A model generated the notes under the pieces. It was given only the letters and a program-made list of their open reading frames with translations. It was not told the origin of the DNA and did no database searches. Below are positions 18,176 to 30,861 of a stretch of DNA of 37,269 bases, one piece after another (positions within the stretch are counted from its first letter, which is position 1; each line of letters opens with the position of its first letter). The stretch spans positions 1 through 37,269 of the forward strand of contig JAKAZT010000008.1 in the NCBI GenBank assembly GCA_021815695.1, given 5' to 3'. The position numbers and the translations under genes were made by a program. The stretch is from Pseudomonadota bacterium (lineage in GTDB: Bacteria > Pseudomonadota > Gammaproteobacteria > Xanthomonadales > Rhodanobacteraceae).

Positions 18176-19318
18176 TCAGTCGGGCATGCGCAATTCGGCA
18201 CCCAGATGGACCGGCTTGACGCCATCCATCACCAGCCCGTAGCTGACGTGGTCGAAGGTGCGAAAGATCATCACATGACCGATGAACTCGGCCGGCAGGG
18301 TCACTTCCTGGCCGAAGCTGCGCGCCTGGCTGGACGAGGCCACATCGTCGTGGATGCGATCGCCCGGCTGATAGATCGAATAGGTCTGGCCGTTGTCGAC
18401 GCCCTCGTCCTTGCCCGCCGACAGCGCCACCACCTGATGCGGACCGACCGCGTCCATGGCATCGCTGAAGGCGATCACGCGCATGTTCGGCGGCAATGCC
18501 TTGGGCGCGTGCGGGTAGTAGTCGGAGTCGTAGGGATGCGTGTCCAGCGGCAGGATGCGGTCACCCTTGCGCAGCTCCATCGTCGACGACACCGCCAGCA
18601 GGGTCGAAGGATCGCCGGTGCGCAACACCTCGACGGTCCCGATCACGGTGCCCTCGTAGCCCAGCGCATGCCCGCTCGACAGCCGGTCCCGGTCGGCATA
18701 GCCCATCTCGTCGCGATGCCACGGCCCGGTGTACATGTCGACATTGCTGTCGAGCGACTGCGCGATCTGGTCGCGGGACCCGGCATCCGGATGGAAGGTC
18801 AGGAAAACGTGACTGGGGCGTACCACCGCGAAGCGTTCGCCGGGCTTGGCGTCCAGCCCGCGCACATACACGAATTGTCCGGACACGCCGCGCAGCTGGT
18901 TTTCCTCGAAGCCGACCACGTAGGGGGCCTTGGCCAGCGCATCGCGATTGGGGAATACCCGGGTGTCGGCCAGGAACGGCTTCAATCCGGCCAGCGGCAG
19001 CGGCTCGATCGCTTCGCCGAGCTCGGTGCTGCGCACGCGCGGCTCGAGTCGCACCACGCCTTGACCATTGCCGAGATAGGCGAGATCGAGCACATCGCCC
19101 GGGTAGATGCGGTGCGGATTTTTCACCTGCGGATTGGCCTGCCAGATTTCCGGCCACAGCCACGGCTTCCTGAGGAAGTGCGCGGAGATGCTCCACAGCG
19201 TGTCGCCTTTGCGCACGGTGTAGGAGGCCGGCGCGTTGGCGCGCAGGTCCGACGTGGCGGCGAAAACGGCCAGCGAGCACAGCATGCCGGCGAGAAGCGC
19301 AAGGGATTTCTTAAGCAT
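18176..19318 (-). CDS. LysM peptidoglycan-binding domain protein with signal peptide
   Basis: MLKKSLALLAGMLCSLAVFA signal peptide; LysM SYTVRKGDTLWSISAHFLRKPWLWPEIWQANPQVKNPHRIYPGDVL. Start at 19318 within a longer ORF. Confidence 0.92.
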   Translation of the reverse strand: MLKKSLALLAGMLCSLAVFAATSDLRANAPASYTVRKGDTLWSISAHFLRKPWLWPEIWQANPQVKNPHRIYPGDVLDLAYLGNGQGVVRLEPRVRSTELGEAIEPLPLAGLKPFLADTRVFPNRDALAKAPYVVGFEENQLRGVSGQFVYVRGLDAKPGERFAVVRPSHVFLTFHPDAGSRDQIAQSLDSNVDMYTGPWHRDEMGYADRDRLSSGHALGYEGTVIGTVEVLRTGDPSTLLAVSSTMELRKGDRILPLDTHPYDSDYYPHAPKALPPNMRVIAFSDAMDAVGPHQVVALSAGKDEGVDNGQTYSIYQPGDRIHDDVASSSQARSFGQEVTLPAEFIGHVMIFRTFDHVSYGLVMDGVKPVHLGAELRMPD

Positions 19319-19353
19319 GGCTGGCAATTCCCCGTTCCCCCTAGGGTTTCTGG

Positions 19354-19382
19354 AGTGTAGCCCAGCCCGATAGCGCGAACAA
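19354..19382 (-). promoter_or_regulatory. Candidate sigma70 promoter of the LysM gene
   Basis: On minus strand TTGTTC (19382-19377), 17-nt spacer, TACACT (19359-19354), upstream of the ATG at 19318. Confidence 0.5.
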
Positions 19383-19404
19383 TCGCCGTCGGAACCGGCC
19401 TCGC

Positions 19405-19422
19405 GCCTGTCCCGGGACAGGC
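19405..19422. repeat. Perfect 18-bp palindrome GCCTGTCCCGGGACAGGC in the lysM/def divergent intergenic region
   Basis: Direct reading; sequence equals its reverse complement. Lies just upstream of a TACAAT (-10-like) at 19424-19429. Confidence 0.7.
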
Positions 19423-19497
19423 TTACAATGCGAAATACTAGGGGTGGAATGGCTTGCATTCCGCCGATTCGTCCGCAGTTCCGCCCCGGAAACGACC

Positions 19498-20019
19498 ATG
19501 GCCCAGCTCACGATTCTCGAATATCCGGACCCCCGCCTGCGCACCGTCGCGCAGCCGGTGACCGTGTTCGACCCTGCGCTCGAACGGCTCGCGGCGGACC
19601 TGCTCGAGACCATGTACGCCGCGCCCGGCATCGGGCTGGCCGCCAGCCAGGTCGATGTGCATCGACGCCTGCTGGTCGCCGACGTCAGCGAGGACAAGGA
19701 CGACCCGCGCGTGCTGGTCAATCCGCGCATCCTCGAACGCGAAGGCGTGCAGGTCTACCAGGAAGGCTGCCTGTCGGTACCCGGCATCTTCGCCGACGTC
19801 GAGCGCGCCAACCGCATCGTGGTGCAGGCGCAGGACACCGATGGCGTGTCCTTCACGCTCGAGACCGACGGCCTGCTGGCGGTGTGCATCCAGCACGAGA
19901 TGGACCATCTGGAAGGCAAGCTGTTCGTCGACTATCTCTCGCCGCTCAAGCGCGCGATGGTCCGCAAGAAGCTCGAGAAGCAGCGCCGGCAGGCTGCGCC
20001 TGCGGCAGCCTCGGCCTGA
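19498..20019 (+). CDS. def: Peptide deformylase
   Basis: [10 protein letters not shown] (motif 1), EGCLSVPG (motif 2), [17 protein letters not shown] (motif 3). Confidence 0.97.
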   Translation: MAQLTILEYPDPRLRTVAQPVTVFDPALERLAADLLETMYAAPGIGLAASQVDVHRRLLVADVSEDKDDPRVLVNPRILEREGVQVYQEGCLSVPGIFADVERANRIVVQAQDTDGVSFTLETDGLLAVCIQHEMDHLEGKLFVDYLSPLKRAMVRKKLEKQRRQAAPAAASA

Positions 20020-20027
20020 GGCCTCCC

Positions 20028-20969
20028 ATGCCCGATCGCCTGCGCGTGGTGTTCGCCGGAACACCGGAATTCGCCGTGCCCTGCCTCGAGGCCTGCCGCG
20101 CCGCCGCCGGCGTCGAGGTGATCACCGTCTGCACGCAACCCGATCGCCCCGCCGGTCGCGGTCGACAACTGACGGCCAGTGCGGTCAAGCAGGCGGCGCG
20201 GGCCGCCGGACTGGCGATCGAGCAGCCCGAATCGCTGAAGACCGCCGCGGTGCAGCAGCGCCTGCGCGAACTGGCGCCGGACCTGCTGGTGGTGGTCGCC
20301 TACGGCCTGATCCTGCCGCGCGCGGTGCTGGCGATTCCGCGTCTGGGCTGCTGGAACGTGCATGCCTCGCTGCTGCCGCGCTGGCGCGGCGCGGCGCCGA
20401 TCCAGCGGGCGTTGCTCGCCGGCGACGCCGAGACCGGCGTCTGCCTGATGCAGATGGAGCCCGGCCTCGACACCGGCCCGGTGCTGCTGACGCGGCGCAC
20501 GCCGATTGCTGCCGACGACACCGGCGGCCGCCTGCACGATCGCCTGGCCGCACTCGGTGCCGAGGTGCTCGGCGAAGGTCTGGACTGCGTCACGCGCGGC
20601 GCGGCGCTCGCGGCCCGGCCGCAGCCCGACGTCGGCATCACCTATGCGCACAAGCTGGACAAGGCCGAGGCCGTGCTCGATTTCGGCGATTCCGCCGCGG
20701 CGCTGGCGCGCAAGGTGCGCGCCTTCGATCCGTGGCCGGTGGCCGAGGCCGTGCTCGCCGGCGAACGCCTGCGGGTGTGGGCCGCGGCGACGCTGCCCGG
20801 CCGCGCAGACGCGGCGCCCGGCACGCTGCTGGGCGCCGGCCGCGACGGTCTCGATCTCGCCACCGGCGACGGCATCCTGCGCATCACACGGATCCAGCGT
20901 GCCGGCGGCCGGCCACTGCCGGTGGCGGATTTTCTCAACGCGCGCCCCGAACTGCGCTCACGCGCATGA
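20028..20969 (+). CDS. fmt: Methionyl-tRNA formyltransferase
   Basis: [79 protein letters not shown]. Follows def. Confidence 0.97.
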   Translation: MPDRLRVVFAGTPEFAVPCLEACRAAAGVEVITVCTQPDRPAGRGRQLTASAVKQAARAAGLAIEQPESLKTAAVQQRLRELAPDLLVVVAYGLILPRAVLAIPRLGCWNVHASLLPRWRGAAPIQRALLAGDAETGVCLMQMEPGLDTGPVLLTRRTPIAADDTGGRLHDRLAALGAEVLGEGLDCVTRGAALAARPQPDVGITYAHKLDKAEAVLDFGDSAAALARKVRAFDPWPVAEAVLAGERLRVWAAATLPGRADAAPGTLLGAGRDGLDLATGDGILRITRIQRAGGRPLPVADFLNARPELRSRA

Positions 20970-22282
20970 ACGACCCGCGCGCCCTCGCGGCACAGGCGCT
21001 GGCCGAGGTGGCACTGCGCGGCGCCTCCCTGCGCGAAGTGCAGGCACGCGCGGTGGTGACGCTGGCCGATCCGCGCGACCGCGCCCTGCTGGCGGCGCTG
21101 CTGCACGAGGGCGCGCGTTACTGGCTGCGCTACGACGCGCTGCTGGCGCGCCTGATCGAGCGTCCGCTGCGCACGCGTCTGCCGGCGCTGCACGCGCTGC
21201 TGATCCTCGGCCTGGTGCAGATCGAGCGCATGCGCCTGCCGGAGTACGCCGCGGTGGCGGCTACCGTGGAGGCCGCGCGCGTGCTCGGCCACGGTCACCA
21301 GTCGGGACTGATCAACGCGGTGCTGCGGCGCTTCCTGCGCGAGCGCGCCGCACTCGCGGCCGCGCTCGACGCCGATGCGGTCACCCGCCACGCCCTGCCG
21401 CGCTGGTTGCTGGACGCGATCGCACATGACTGGCCCGAATCGGTCGGCTCCGTGCTGGCGACGATCAATGCCGAGGCACCGCCGACGCTGCGCGTCAACC
21501 GCCGCCGCGGCCGCCGTGACGAGGTCATCGTCACGCTCGCTGCCGCCGGCCACGCCGCGCACGCACACGCCTGGTTGAGCGACGCCGTGCTGCTCGACGC
21601 CGGCACCGACGTCACCCGCCTGCCCGGCTGGAGCGAGGGCGCGATCGCGGTCCAGGACGGCGCCGCGCAGATCGCCGCCGATCTGCTCGACGTGACGCCG
21701 GGCCTGCGCGTGCTCGACGCCTGCGCGGCACCCGGCGGCAAGGCCTGTCACCTGCTCGAGCGCGCCGACCTCGATCTGCTTGCGCTCGACCGCGAACCGG
21801 AACGTCTGGCCCGCGTGACCGCCAATCTCGAGCGTCTCGGCCTGACCGCGACACTGCGTGCCGGCGATGCCGCAAGGCCTGCGGAATGGTGGGATGGACG
21901 CCGCTTCGATCGCATCCTGCTCGACGCGCCGTGCTCGGCGACCGGCGTGCTGCGCCGGCAGCCGGACGTGCGTCTGCATCGGCGCGCGACCGACATCCCG
22001 GCGCTGGCGCAGACCCAGCTCGGATTGCTCGATGCGCTGTGGCCACTGCTGGCGCCAGACGGGCGCCTGCTGTATGCGACCTGCTCGCTGCTGCGCGCCG
22101 AGAACAGCGCGGTCGCCGCCGCATTCGCCACCGGCCATGCCGATGCCGAGGGCGTGCCGATCGCGCTGCCCGCGGGCCGGGCCGACGGTCCCGGCTGGCA
22201 GATCCTGCCCGGCGAGGATGGCCTCGACGGCATGTACTATGCCGCGTTCGTCAAGCGCGCCGGCAATGGTCGGGCGCGCTGA
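20966..22282 (+). CDS. rsmB: 16S rRNA m5C967 methyltransferase
   Basis: NusB-like N-terminus; [76 protein letters not shown] overlap with fmt. Confidence 0.96.
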   Translation: MNDPRALAAQALAEVALRGASLREVQARAVVTLADPRDRALLAALLHEGARYWLRYDALLARLIERPLRTRLPALHALLILGLVQIERMRLPEYAAVAATVEAARVLGHGHQSGLINAVLRRFLRERAALAAALDADAVTRHALPRWLLDAIAHDWPESVGSVLATINAEAPPTLRVNRRRGRRDEVIVTLAAAGHAAHAHAWLSDAVLLDAGTDVTRLPGWSEGAIAVQDGAAQIAADLLDVTPGLRVLDACAAPGGKACHLLERADLDLLALDREPERLARVTANLERLGLTATLRAGDAARPAEWWDGRRFDRILLDAPCSATGVLRRQPDVRLHRRATDIPALAQTQLGLLDALWPLLAPDGRLLYATCSLLRAENSAVAAAFATGHADAEGVPIALPAGRADGPGWQILPGEDGLDGMYYAAFVKRAGNGRAR

Positions 22283-22304
22283 TCCACGAGGCACGAGCGA
22301 GCCG

Positions 22305-23297
22305 ATGCGCGTCAACGTGATCGTCTGGGACAACGGCTTCGGCCTGACCCGCCACCTGCGCCTGCTGGGCGGCGCGCTGACCGCCGCCGGCCACCAGGTG
22401 CATGTCAGCGCCCTGCGCCGCGGCAAGCTGCGCAAGATCCTGCGTCCGTGGAAACTGCGCGCGCGCATCGCCTGGCAACGCCTGCGGGGTGACGATTCGC
22501 GCCGGCGCTACGACCTCAACATCATGATCGAGCACGTGCGTCCGGAATACGCGCCGATCGCGCGGCGCAACGTGCTGCTGCCGCATCCGGAATGGTTTCT
22601 CGACAGCGACCGCATCGCGCTGCCGATCATCGATCACGTGTTCGCGCAGACCCGGCACGCACTGACACTGTTCGGGCAACTCGGCTGCCGCGTCACCTAC
22701 ACCGGCTTCACCAGCGAGGATCGCCTCGATCGCGCGGTGCCGCGCGAGCGCGCGTTCTTCCATCTCGCCGGGCGCAGCCAGAACAAGGGCACCGAGCGCC
22801 TGCTGGCGCTGTGGCGGCGGCATCCGGAATGGCCGCGGCTGACCGTGGTGCAGAACCCGCGCACCGCATTGCCGGGCGCCGCGGCGGCCAACATCGACCA
22901 TCGCGTGGACTATCTCGACGATGCCGAACTGCAACGCCTGCAGAATGCGCACGTGTTTCATCTGTGCCCGTCGGAGACCGAGGGCTTCGGCCATTACATC
23001 GTCGAAGCAATGGGCCTGGGCGCGCTGGTGATCACCCTCGACGCGCCGCCGATGCACGAACTGGTGACGCCCGAACGCGGCCTGCTGGTGGCCGCCGACC
23101 GCACCGGCACGCAGAATCTGGCGACGACGTATTTTTTCGACGAGTCCTCGATGGAAGCCGCCGTGGCGCACGCCCTGGCGCTGGACGCCGCCGCGATCGC
23201 GCGCCTTGGCGCCGCCGCACGCGCCTGGTTCGAGGGCAACGACGCGGCGTTCCGCACCCGCCTCGACGCCGCGGTACGCGCGGTCGCCGCGGAGTGA
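22305..23297 (+). CDS. GT-B (GT4-like) glycosyltransferase, paralog A
   Basis: NVIVWDNGFGLTRHLRLLGGAL; FHLCPSETEGFGHYIVEAMGLGALVITLDAPPMHELVTPERGLLV (C-terminal E-x7-E type motif). Closely related to the product of 25625..26647. Confidence 0.8.
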   Translation: MRVNVIVWDNGFGLTRHLRLLGGALTAAGHQVHVSALRRGKLRKILRPWKLRARIAWQRLRGDDSRRRYDLNIMIEHVRPEYAPIARRNVLLPHPEWFLDSDRIALPIIDHVFAQTRHALTLFGQLGCRVTYTGFTSEDRLDRAVPRERAFFHLAGRSQNKGTERLLALWRRHPEWPRLTVVQNPRTALPGAAAANIDHRVDYLDDAELQRLQNAHVFHLCPSETEGFGHYIVEAMGLGALVITLDAPPMHELVTPERGLLVAADRTGTQNLATTYFFDESSMEAAVAHALALDAAAIARLGAAARAWFEGNDAAFRTRLDAAVRAVAAE

Positions 23298-23432
23298 GTG
23301 CCGGGATGGCGCGAACACAGTACCGTGCCGTCGCGACGAGCATGCCGACGCGGCGCAGTGAAGGCGGCGCGGCAGACACGCACCCGCCTGCTTGCAGGCC
23401 GCGCGGCAGGGGCCGCTCCGGCAAACCGACCC

Positions 23433-25557
<2,125 letters not shown>

Positions 25558-25624
25558 TCAGGGGGAGGGAGTCTGCCCGCAGGCTTTGCGGACAGAGCGC
25601 GTTGCGCGATCAAGGAGCCATCGC

Positions 25625-26647
25625 ATGACATCCGTCAACCTGATCGTTCGCGACAATGGCTTCGGCCTGTCGCGGGATTACCGCCTGCTGGCGGCAGCCC
25701 TGCGCCGCCAGGGCTGCGACGTGGCGATCACGGCACTGGGCGCGGAGCAGGAGCGCTGGCGACGCAGCTGGCGCATCCGTACCTATGTCCGTGCCCAGCG
25801 CTTCGTCCACCACATGGGCCTGCGCGCGAGGCCGCCGCGACAGTTCGATCTCAATGTGATGTTCGAGCATGTCTGGCCCGACCATCTGCTGCATGCGCGG
25901 CGCAACGTCGCGCTGCCCAATCCCGAATGGTTCGATCGCCGTGATCTGGGCTATCTGCCGCAGATCGACGCGGTCTGGGCCAAGTCCAGTCACGCGCTGG
26001 GCATCTTCGAGCAACTGGGTTGCCATGCCCTGCGTCTGGGTTTCGACAGCGAGGACCGTCTCGATCCGTCCGTGCGCCGCGAACGCAGCTTCTTCCACCT
26101 CGCCGGCGCCAGCCGCACCAAGGGCACGCGCCGGCTGATCGAGCTGTGGAGCCGGCATCCGGAGTGGCCGACGCTGACCGTGCTGCAGGATCCGCGCGAG
26201 GCCTGGTCGGCGGCGAGCGCACCCAATATCCGGCATCGCATCGAATACCTCGATCCGGCACAGACGGCGCAGTTCCGTGAACTCAAGCGCCTGCAGAACC
26301 AGCATGTCTTCCACGTGTGCACCTCCGAGACCGACGCCTGGGGCCACTACCTGGTCGAGGCGCTGGGCGTGGGTGCGGTGACGATGACGGTGGACGCGCC
26401 GCCGATGAACGAGCTGGTCACGCCGGAGCGGGGCCTGCTGGTGCCCTACTGCAAGACCGAACCGATGGCGCTGGCGACGCGCTACTTCTTCGACGAGACA
26501 GCCATGGCCGACACCGTGCGCCGCGCCATGGCGCTCAGTGACGCCGAGATCGCAACCCTGCGTGAGCGCGCCCGCGCCTGGTATGACGACAACCGCCGCG
26601 CGTTCGTGCGCCGCGTCGGCTCCGCGCTGGAGTCCACCCTGCAGTGA
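25625..26647 (+). CDS. GT-B (GT4-like) glycosyltransferase, paralog B
   Basis: NLIVRDNGFGLSRDYRLLAAAL; NPEWFDRRDL; FHLAGASRTKGTRRLIELWSRHPEWPTLTVLQDP; CTSETDAWGHYLVEALGVGAVTMTVDAPPMNELVTPERGLLV. Aligns along its length with 22305..23297. Confidence 0.8.
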   Translation: MTSVNLIVRDNGFGLSRDYRLLAAALRRQGCDVAITALGAEQERWRRSWRIRTYVRAQRFVHHMGLRARPPRQFDLNVMFEHVWPDHLLHARRNVALPNPEWFDRRDLGYLPQIDAVWAKSSHALGIFEQLGCHALRLGFDSEDRLDPSVRRERSFFHLAGASRTKGTRRLIELWSRHPEWPTLTVLQDPREAWSAASAPNIRHRIEYLDPAQTAQFRELKRLQNQHVFHVCTSETDAWGHYLVEALGVGAVTMTVDAPPMNELVTPERGLLVPYCKTEPMALATRYFFDETAMADTVRRAMALSDAEIATLRERARAWYDDNRRAFVRRVGSALESTLQ

Positions 26648-27996
26648 ATCGTGCAATCGCGACGCCGGCGGCGCGCGTGCATCGCGCCTCGCAGCTGGCG
26701 GCGATCGGGCTGGCGATTTGCGCGCTGTTCGCGGCCACGCAGTTCCCGAAACCGCTCAGCGCCAGCTACGGCGCCGACCTGATGCTGCTGGCGCTGCTGC
26801 TCGCCGGTCGCACGCCGTGGCGCGAACTGGCCGCGCATCCGTTTGCGCGACTGCTGCTGCTGTTCGCGGCCTATGGCATCGCGCAGTCCGTGCTGGCGGC
26901 GCAGCGCACTCCCGCCATCGGCTTCGCGCTGCAGCTTTCGGCGGTCGCCGAGCCGGTGAAGCTCGGCGCCTTCGCCTGCGTGATCGGCTGGTGGCTTGCC
27001 GAGCACCCGCGCTGGACCTGGCCGGCGCTGGCGCTGATGCTGGCCGGGATGGCTGCATGGACCCTGTCGGAAATGCCCTGGCAGGACCTCGGCGCGCTGC
27101 TCGATGGCAGCCTGCGCCTGCGCCTCGGCTATGCCGAGAATCTGGTCGGCATGCTGGCCGCGATCGCGGTGCTGGGACTGGTGCTGCAGACGCAGCGCCC
27201 GCACCGGCCGGTGCGGGCGATCGCGCGCGCTACCGCAACCGCGATGCTGATACTGGGGTTGCTCCTGTTTTCCGCCGCGCTGCTGTTCGCGCAATCGCGC
27301 GGCGCCTGGCTGGCACTGGCGCTGACCCTGCCCTTGGCGTCCATCGGGCTGCGGCACACCGCTGCAGAACCTGCACGCGGCCGCAATCGCCGTCTGCGCA
27401 CAACAGCCGGTCTGCTGGCACTGCTTGCGGTGGCATGGTTTCTGGGCCAGCCGCAGACCAGCGCGCGCCTGCAAGGCGGCTGGGCACTGGCGCAGGCGCT
27501 GTTGCACGACGATCGCGCCGTGCTGGCGACATCGTCGGTGGGGCTGCGCCTGGACCTGTACGCGCTGGGCATCAAGGCCTGGCTGCACGCACCCTTGTTC
27601 GGCTGGGGTCTGCGCAGCATCGGTCCGCTGATTGCGGCGTCGGGGCTGCGCTGGGGCAGCTACGTGCCGCCGCATCTGCACGACGCCTACCTGCAGATCG
27701 CGGTCGGTCTCGGCGCGGTCGGGCTGGTGCTGCTGGCGGCGATGTCCGGCGTGCTGCTGCGCGATCTGTGGCGCGCGCGGCGTCTGCCGCCATTCGACCC
27801 GCTGTTGTGCCGGACCCTGCTCGGCAGCCTGGCGATCGTGCTGATCGTCAACGGCTTCGACTTCCTGCTGTGGAGCAACGGCTACATGCGCACGCCGCTG
27901 ATGATCCTGCTCGGCGCCGCGCTGGGCGTGTCATTGCGCCTGCGCCGGCTGGCTGTCAGCGGCCCGACTGCCGCTGCAGCAACCACAGGCGGATGA
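26644..27996 (+). CDS. O-antigen ligase / polymerase-like membrane protein (Wzy/WaaL family)
   Basis: GTG start overlapping upstream stop (GTGA); multiple TM helices; FGWGLRSIGPLIAASGLRWGSYVPPHLHDAYLQIAVGLGAVGLVLLAAM is typical of the Wzy_C domain. Confidence 0.82.
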   Translation: MNRAIATPAARVHRASQLAAIGLAICALFAATQFPKPLSASYGADLMLLALLLAGRTPWRELAAHPFARLLLLFAAYGIAQSVLAAQRTPAIGFALQLSAVAEPVKLGAFACVIGWWLAEHPRWTWPALALMLAGMAAWTLSEMPWQDLGALLDGSLRLRLGYAENLVGMLAAIAVLGLVLQTQRPHRPVRAIARATATAMLILGLLLFSAALLFAQSRGAWLALALTLPLASIGLRHTAAEPARGRNRRLRTTAGLLALLAVAWFLGQPQTSARLQGGWALAQALLHDDRAVLATSSVGLRLDLYALGIKAWLHAPLFGWGLRSIGPLIAASGLRWGSYVPPHLHDAYLQIAVGLGAVGLVLLAAMSGVLLRDLWRARRLPPFDPLLCRTLLGSLAIVLIVNGFDFLLWSNGYMRTPLMILLGAALGVSLRLRRLAVSGPTAAAATTGG

Positions 27997-28723
27997 ATTT
28001 CTGCCGCACGTAATTGGCCTCGACGCTGGCATAGACCAGGCCGCGCCAGCCGTCACGGAAGCCGCCGCGCAGCAGATAGCCGCGCAGGAAGCGCCAGGCG
28101 GGGTTGATCAGGATGTTGGCGATGCGCGCGCGCCGCCCCGCGGCGTGCAGATGCGCAGCCATCATCCGCGCGTAGCGGTCCAGGCGCTGCAACTGATCGT
28201 CGAGCGAGCGGTAGGCGTGATGCTCGAGATCGCCGGCCAGCGTCGCCACGGTGCCCTCGACCTCGACGTGCTCGTGGATCTCGCGGTCGCCGCGAAAGCC
28301 GCCGCGACGGCGGTCGAACAGCCGCAGCACGCGGTCGGGATAGGCGTTGCCGTGGCGCAGGAAGGCGCCGAAATACTCGGTGGCGCGCGCGCAGCGGTAG
28401 CCGGCGACGGCAAAACCGGCGTCACGCGCGGCCTCGATGCTGGCGCGCAGCGCCGGCGTCACCCGCTCGTCGGCGTCGAGGAACAGGATCCAGTCGTGAG
28501 CGGCATTGCGCACGGCATGGTCCTTCTGCGTGCGGTAGCCGTCGAACGTCCGCAGCAGCACACGTGCGCCGCGCGCAGCCGCCAGCTCGCGGGTGGCGTC
28601 GGTCGAGCCCGAGTCCACCACCACGATCTCGTCGCAGAACGCCAGCGAGTCGAGGCAGGCCTCGATGCGGTCGGCCTCGTTGAGCGTGATCACGCAGGCG
28701 GAGATCGGAGGACGCGAAGACAT
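27956..28723 (-). CDS. Family 2 glycosyltransferase, WaaE/KdtX-like
   Basis: ISACVITLNEADRIEACLDSLAFCDEIVVVDSGSTDATRELAAARGARVL; DWILFLDADERVTP; PDRVLRLFDRRRGGFRGDREIHEHVEV. Start at 28723 inside ORF 27956..31561. Confidence 0.88.
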   Translation of the reverse strand: MSSRPPISACVITLNEADRIEACLDSLAFCDEIVVVDSGSTDATRELAAARGARVLLRTFDGYRTQKDHAVRNAAHDWILFLDADERVTPALRASIEAARDAGFAVAGYRCARATEYFGAFLRHGNAYPDRVLRLFDRRRGGFRGDREIHEHVEVEGTVATLAGDLEHHAYRSLDDQLQRLDRYARMMAAHLHAAGRRARIANILINPAWRFLRGYLLRGGFRDGWRGLVYASVEANYVRQKFIRLWLLQRQSGR

Positions 28724-28819
28724 CGACGTGCCAGTCGGTGCGATGCGATCAGTGTAGCCGCGGCCGGAGCGCGCGCAGCGCTCGGGTAAACTGCCGCGAC
28801 CCTCCGCACCGAGTGCACG

Positions 28820-30538
28820 ATGCGCTCCCATTCCCGCCGTTACGACACCCTGCGCGCGCTGTGGCCCTGGCTGCCGCTGTGGCTGACGGTCGCGCTGGTC
28901 GCGATCTTCCAGCACGGACCGATGCCGATTTTTTCCACCCGCACGCTGTCGGTGGCCTGGGAGATGTGGCACGGCCATCACTTCCTGGTGCCCTACCTCA
29001 ACGGCGCGCCCTACAGCGACAAGGCGCCGCTGCTGTTCTGGCTGATCCATCTCGGCTGGGCGGTGGGCGGCGTCGGCGATGTCTGGCCGCGCCTGCTCGA
29101 GGTGCTGATCGGCGCGGCCGAACTGGTGCTGGCCACGGCGCTGGCGCGCCGACTGTTCCCCGAGCGGCCGTGGGTGGCGCGGGCCACGCCGTGGCTGCTG
29201 ATGGCATTCGGCTACGGTTTCCTGTTCGGCCTGCAAATCATGTACGAGGTGCTGCTGGCCGCCTGCGTGCTGGGGGCGCTGCTGGCGCTGACACCGGGGT
29301 CGCGTCGCGAAGCCCCGCGCTGGGGCTGGTTCGCGCTGGCGGTCGGCCTCGGCCTGCTGACCAAGGGCCCGGTGATGCTGCTGCACGTGATCTTTCCCTG
29401 GCTGCTGGGTCCGCTGTGGAACGACTGGGCGCGGCGCGAGCGCAGACGCTGGTATCTCGGCGGCGCGCTGGCGCTGCTGGCCGGCGTGGCGATGCTGCTG
29501 GCGTGGGCGCTGCCGGCGGCATGGGCCGGTGGCGCGGTGTATCGAAACCAGTTGCTGTTCCACCAGACCGCGGGCCGTGTGGTGGATGCGTTCGCGCACG
29601 CCAAGCCGTTCTGGTGGTACCTGCCGCTGCTGCCGGTGCTGATCTTTCCGTTCGCGCTGTGGCCGCGGGCATGGGCGGCGCTGGGTCTGCTGCGGCGGCC
29701 GTTCGAGCCGGGGCTGCGCTTCCTGTTCGTCTGGCTGGGCCCGCTGCTGCTGGCGTTCTCGCTGGTCAGCGGCAAGCAGCCCTACTACCTGCTGCCGGAC
29801 TACGCCGGCTTCGCCCTGCTGCTGGCGGCGGCGGTGGCGCATCTGCGCGAGCGCCACATCGGTCTGGCGCGCAGCGCCTGGCTGACGCCGTGGCCGCTGG
29901 CGCTGGCCAGCTTCGCACTGGCGCTGGCGCTGTTCGCGCTGCCGCAGTTGGTCGCCCGCGGGCAGGTCGCCAATCACTGGTTCGCGGCGCTGGCGCCGGT
30001 CAGCCCCGGCTTCGGCGTGATCTACCTGCTGCTCGGCCTGCTGTTGCTGTTGCGCGGGCGCGGCGAGCTGCGCCGCATCGCCTTCGCCGGACTGGTCGGA
30101 GCCGCGACCGCCAACGGCCTGTTCAGCCTGACCCTGTGGCCGGCATTCAACCTGCAACCCGCGGCCACGCTGCTGGCACGCGCCGAGGCGCAGGGCCGGC
30201 CGATCGCCAATCTGGGCCTCTATGACGGCCAGTACCACTACCTGGGCCGGCTGACGCGCCCGATCACCCGGCTCGACGATGGCCAGGCGCTCACGAATTG
30301 GGCCGCTGCGCATCCCGATGGCCTGGTCATCGACTACCCGGCCCGCCTGCAACCGGCGGATCTGCGCGATGCGCTGTACGTACAGCCGTTTCGCGCGGTC
30401 TGGCTGGTGATCTGGCCGGCGCCGAGCCTGGCCGCGCTGCGTGCAGGCCGCATGCCGCCGGAGCCGCGTGTACCGACGGTGCTGTATCCGCCGGACGACG
30501 CGCGTTATCGCGCTGCGCTGAGTCCGCTCGCCCCATGA
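28820..30538 (+). CDS. ArnT-like glycosyltransferase (PMT family)
   Basis: HHFLVPYLNGAPYSDKAPLLFWLIHLGWAVGGV; GLGLLTKGPVMLLHVIFPWLL; YRNQLLFHQTAGRVVDAFAHAKPFWWYLPLLPVLIFPFALW; many TM segments. Confidence 0.88.
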   Translation: MRSHSRRYDTLRALWPWLPLWLTVALVAIFQHGPMPIFSTRTLSVAWEMWHGHHFLVPYLNGAPYSDKAPLLFWLIHLGWAVGGVGDVWPRLLEVLIGAAELVLATALARRLFPERPWVARATPWLLMAFGYGFLFGLQIMYEVLLAACVLGALLALTPGSRREAPRWGWFALAVGLGLLTKGPVMLLHVIFPWLLGPLWNDWARRERRRWYLGGALALLAGVAMLLAWALPAAWAGGAVYRNQLLFHQTAGRVVDAFAHAKPFWWYLPLLPVLIFPFALWPRAWAALGLLRRPFEPGLRFLFVWLGPLLLAFSLVSGKQPYYLLPDYAGFALLLAAAVAHLRERHIGLARSAWLTPWPLALASFALALALFALPQLVARGQVANHWFAALAPVSPGFGVIYLLLGLLLLLRGRGELRRIAFAGLVGAATANGLFSLTLWPAFNLQPAATLLARAEAQGRPIANLGLYDGQYHYLGRLTRPITRLDDGQALTNWAAAHPDGLVIDYPARLQPADLRDALYVQPFRAVWLVIWPAPSLAALRAGRMPPEPRVPTVLYPPDDARYRAALSPLAP

Positions 30539-30855
30539 GTCCCGATGCCATCGCCCGTCTGCGCGCCCGGTGCGGCGGCCCGCGCGACGGCGCCCTGCTG
30601 CGCTTCGCACTGGGCCAGGCGCTGCTGGCGACCGGCGATGCCGCGGCTGCAGCGACCGAGCTGCGCGCCGCGGTGAGCTTCGATCCGCATTACTCGGCCG
30701 CATGGAAGCTGCTGGGGAGGGCCCTGCATGCGACCGGCGCCGGCGCCGCGGCAGCGGACGCGTGGCGCAGCGGCATCGCCGTCGCCGAAGCCCGCGGTGA
30801 CGTGCAGGCGGCGAAGGAGATGCGGGTATTCCTGCGCCGCGTCGAATCGGCCTGA
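30535..30855 (+). CDS. Small TPR-repeat protein
   Basis: LRFALGQALLATGDAAAAATELRAAVSFDPHYSAAWKLLGRALHATGAGAAAADAWRSGIAVAEARGDVQAAKEM. Start overlaps the upstream stop. Confidence 0.75.
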   Translation: MSPDAIARLRARCGGPRDGALLRFALGQALLATGDAAAAATELRAAVSFDPHYSAAWKLLGRALHATGAGAAAADAWRSGIAVAEARGDVQAAKEMRVFLRRVESA

Positions 30856-30861
30856 CGCGGA

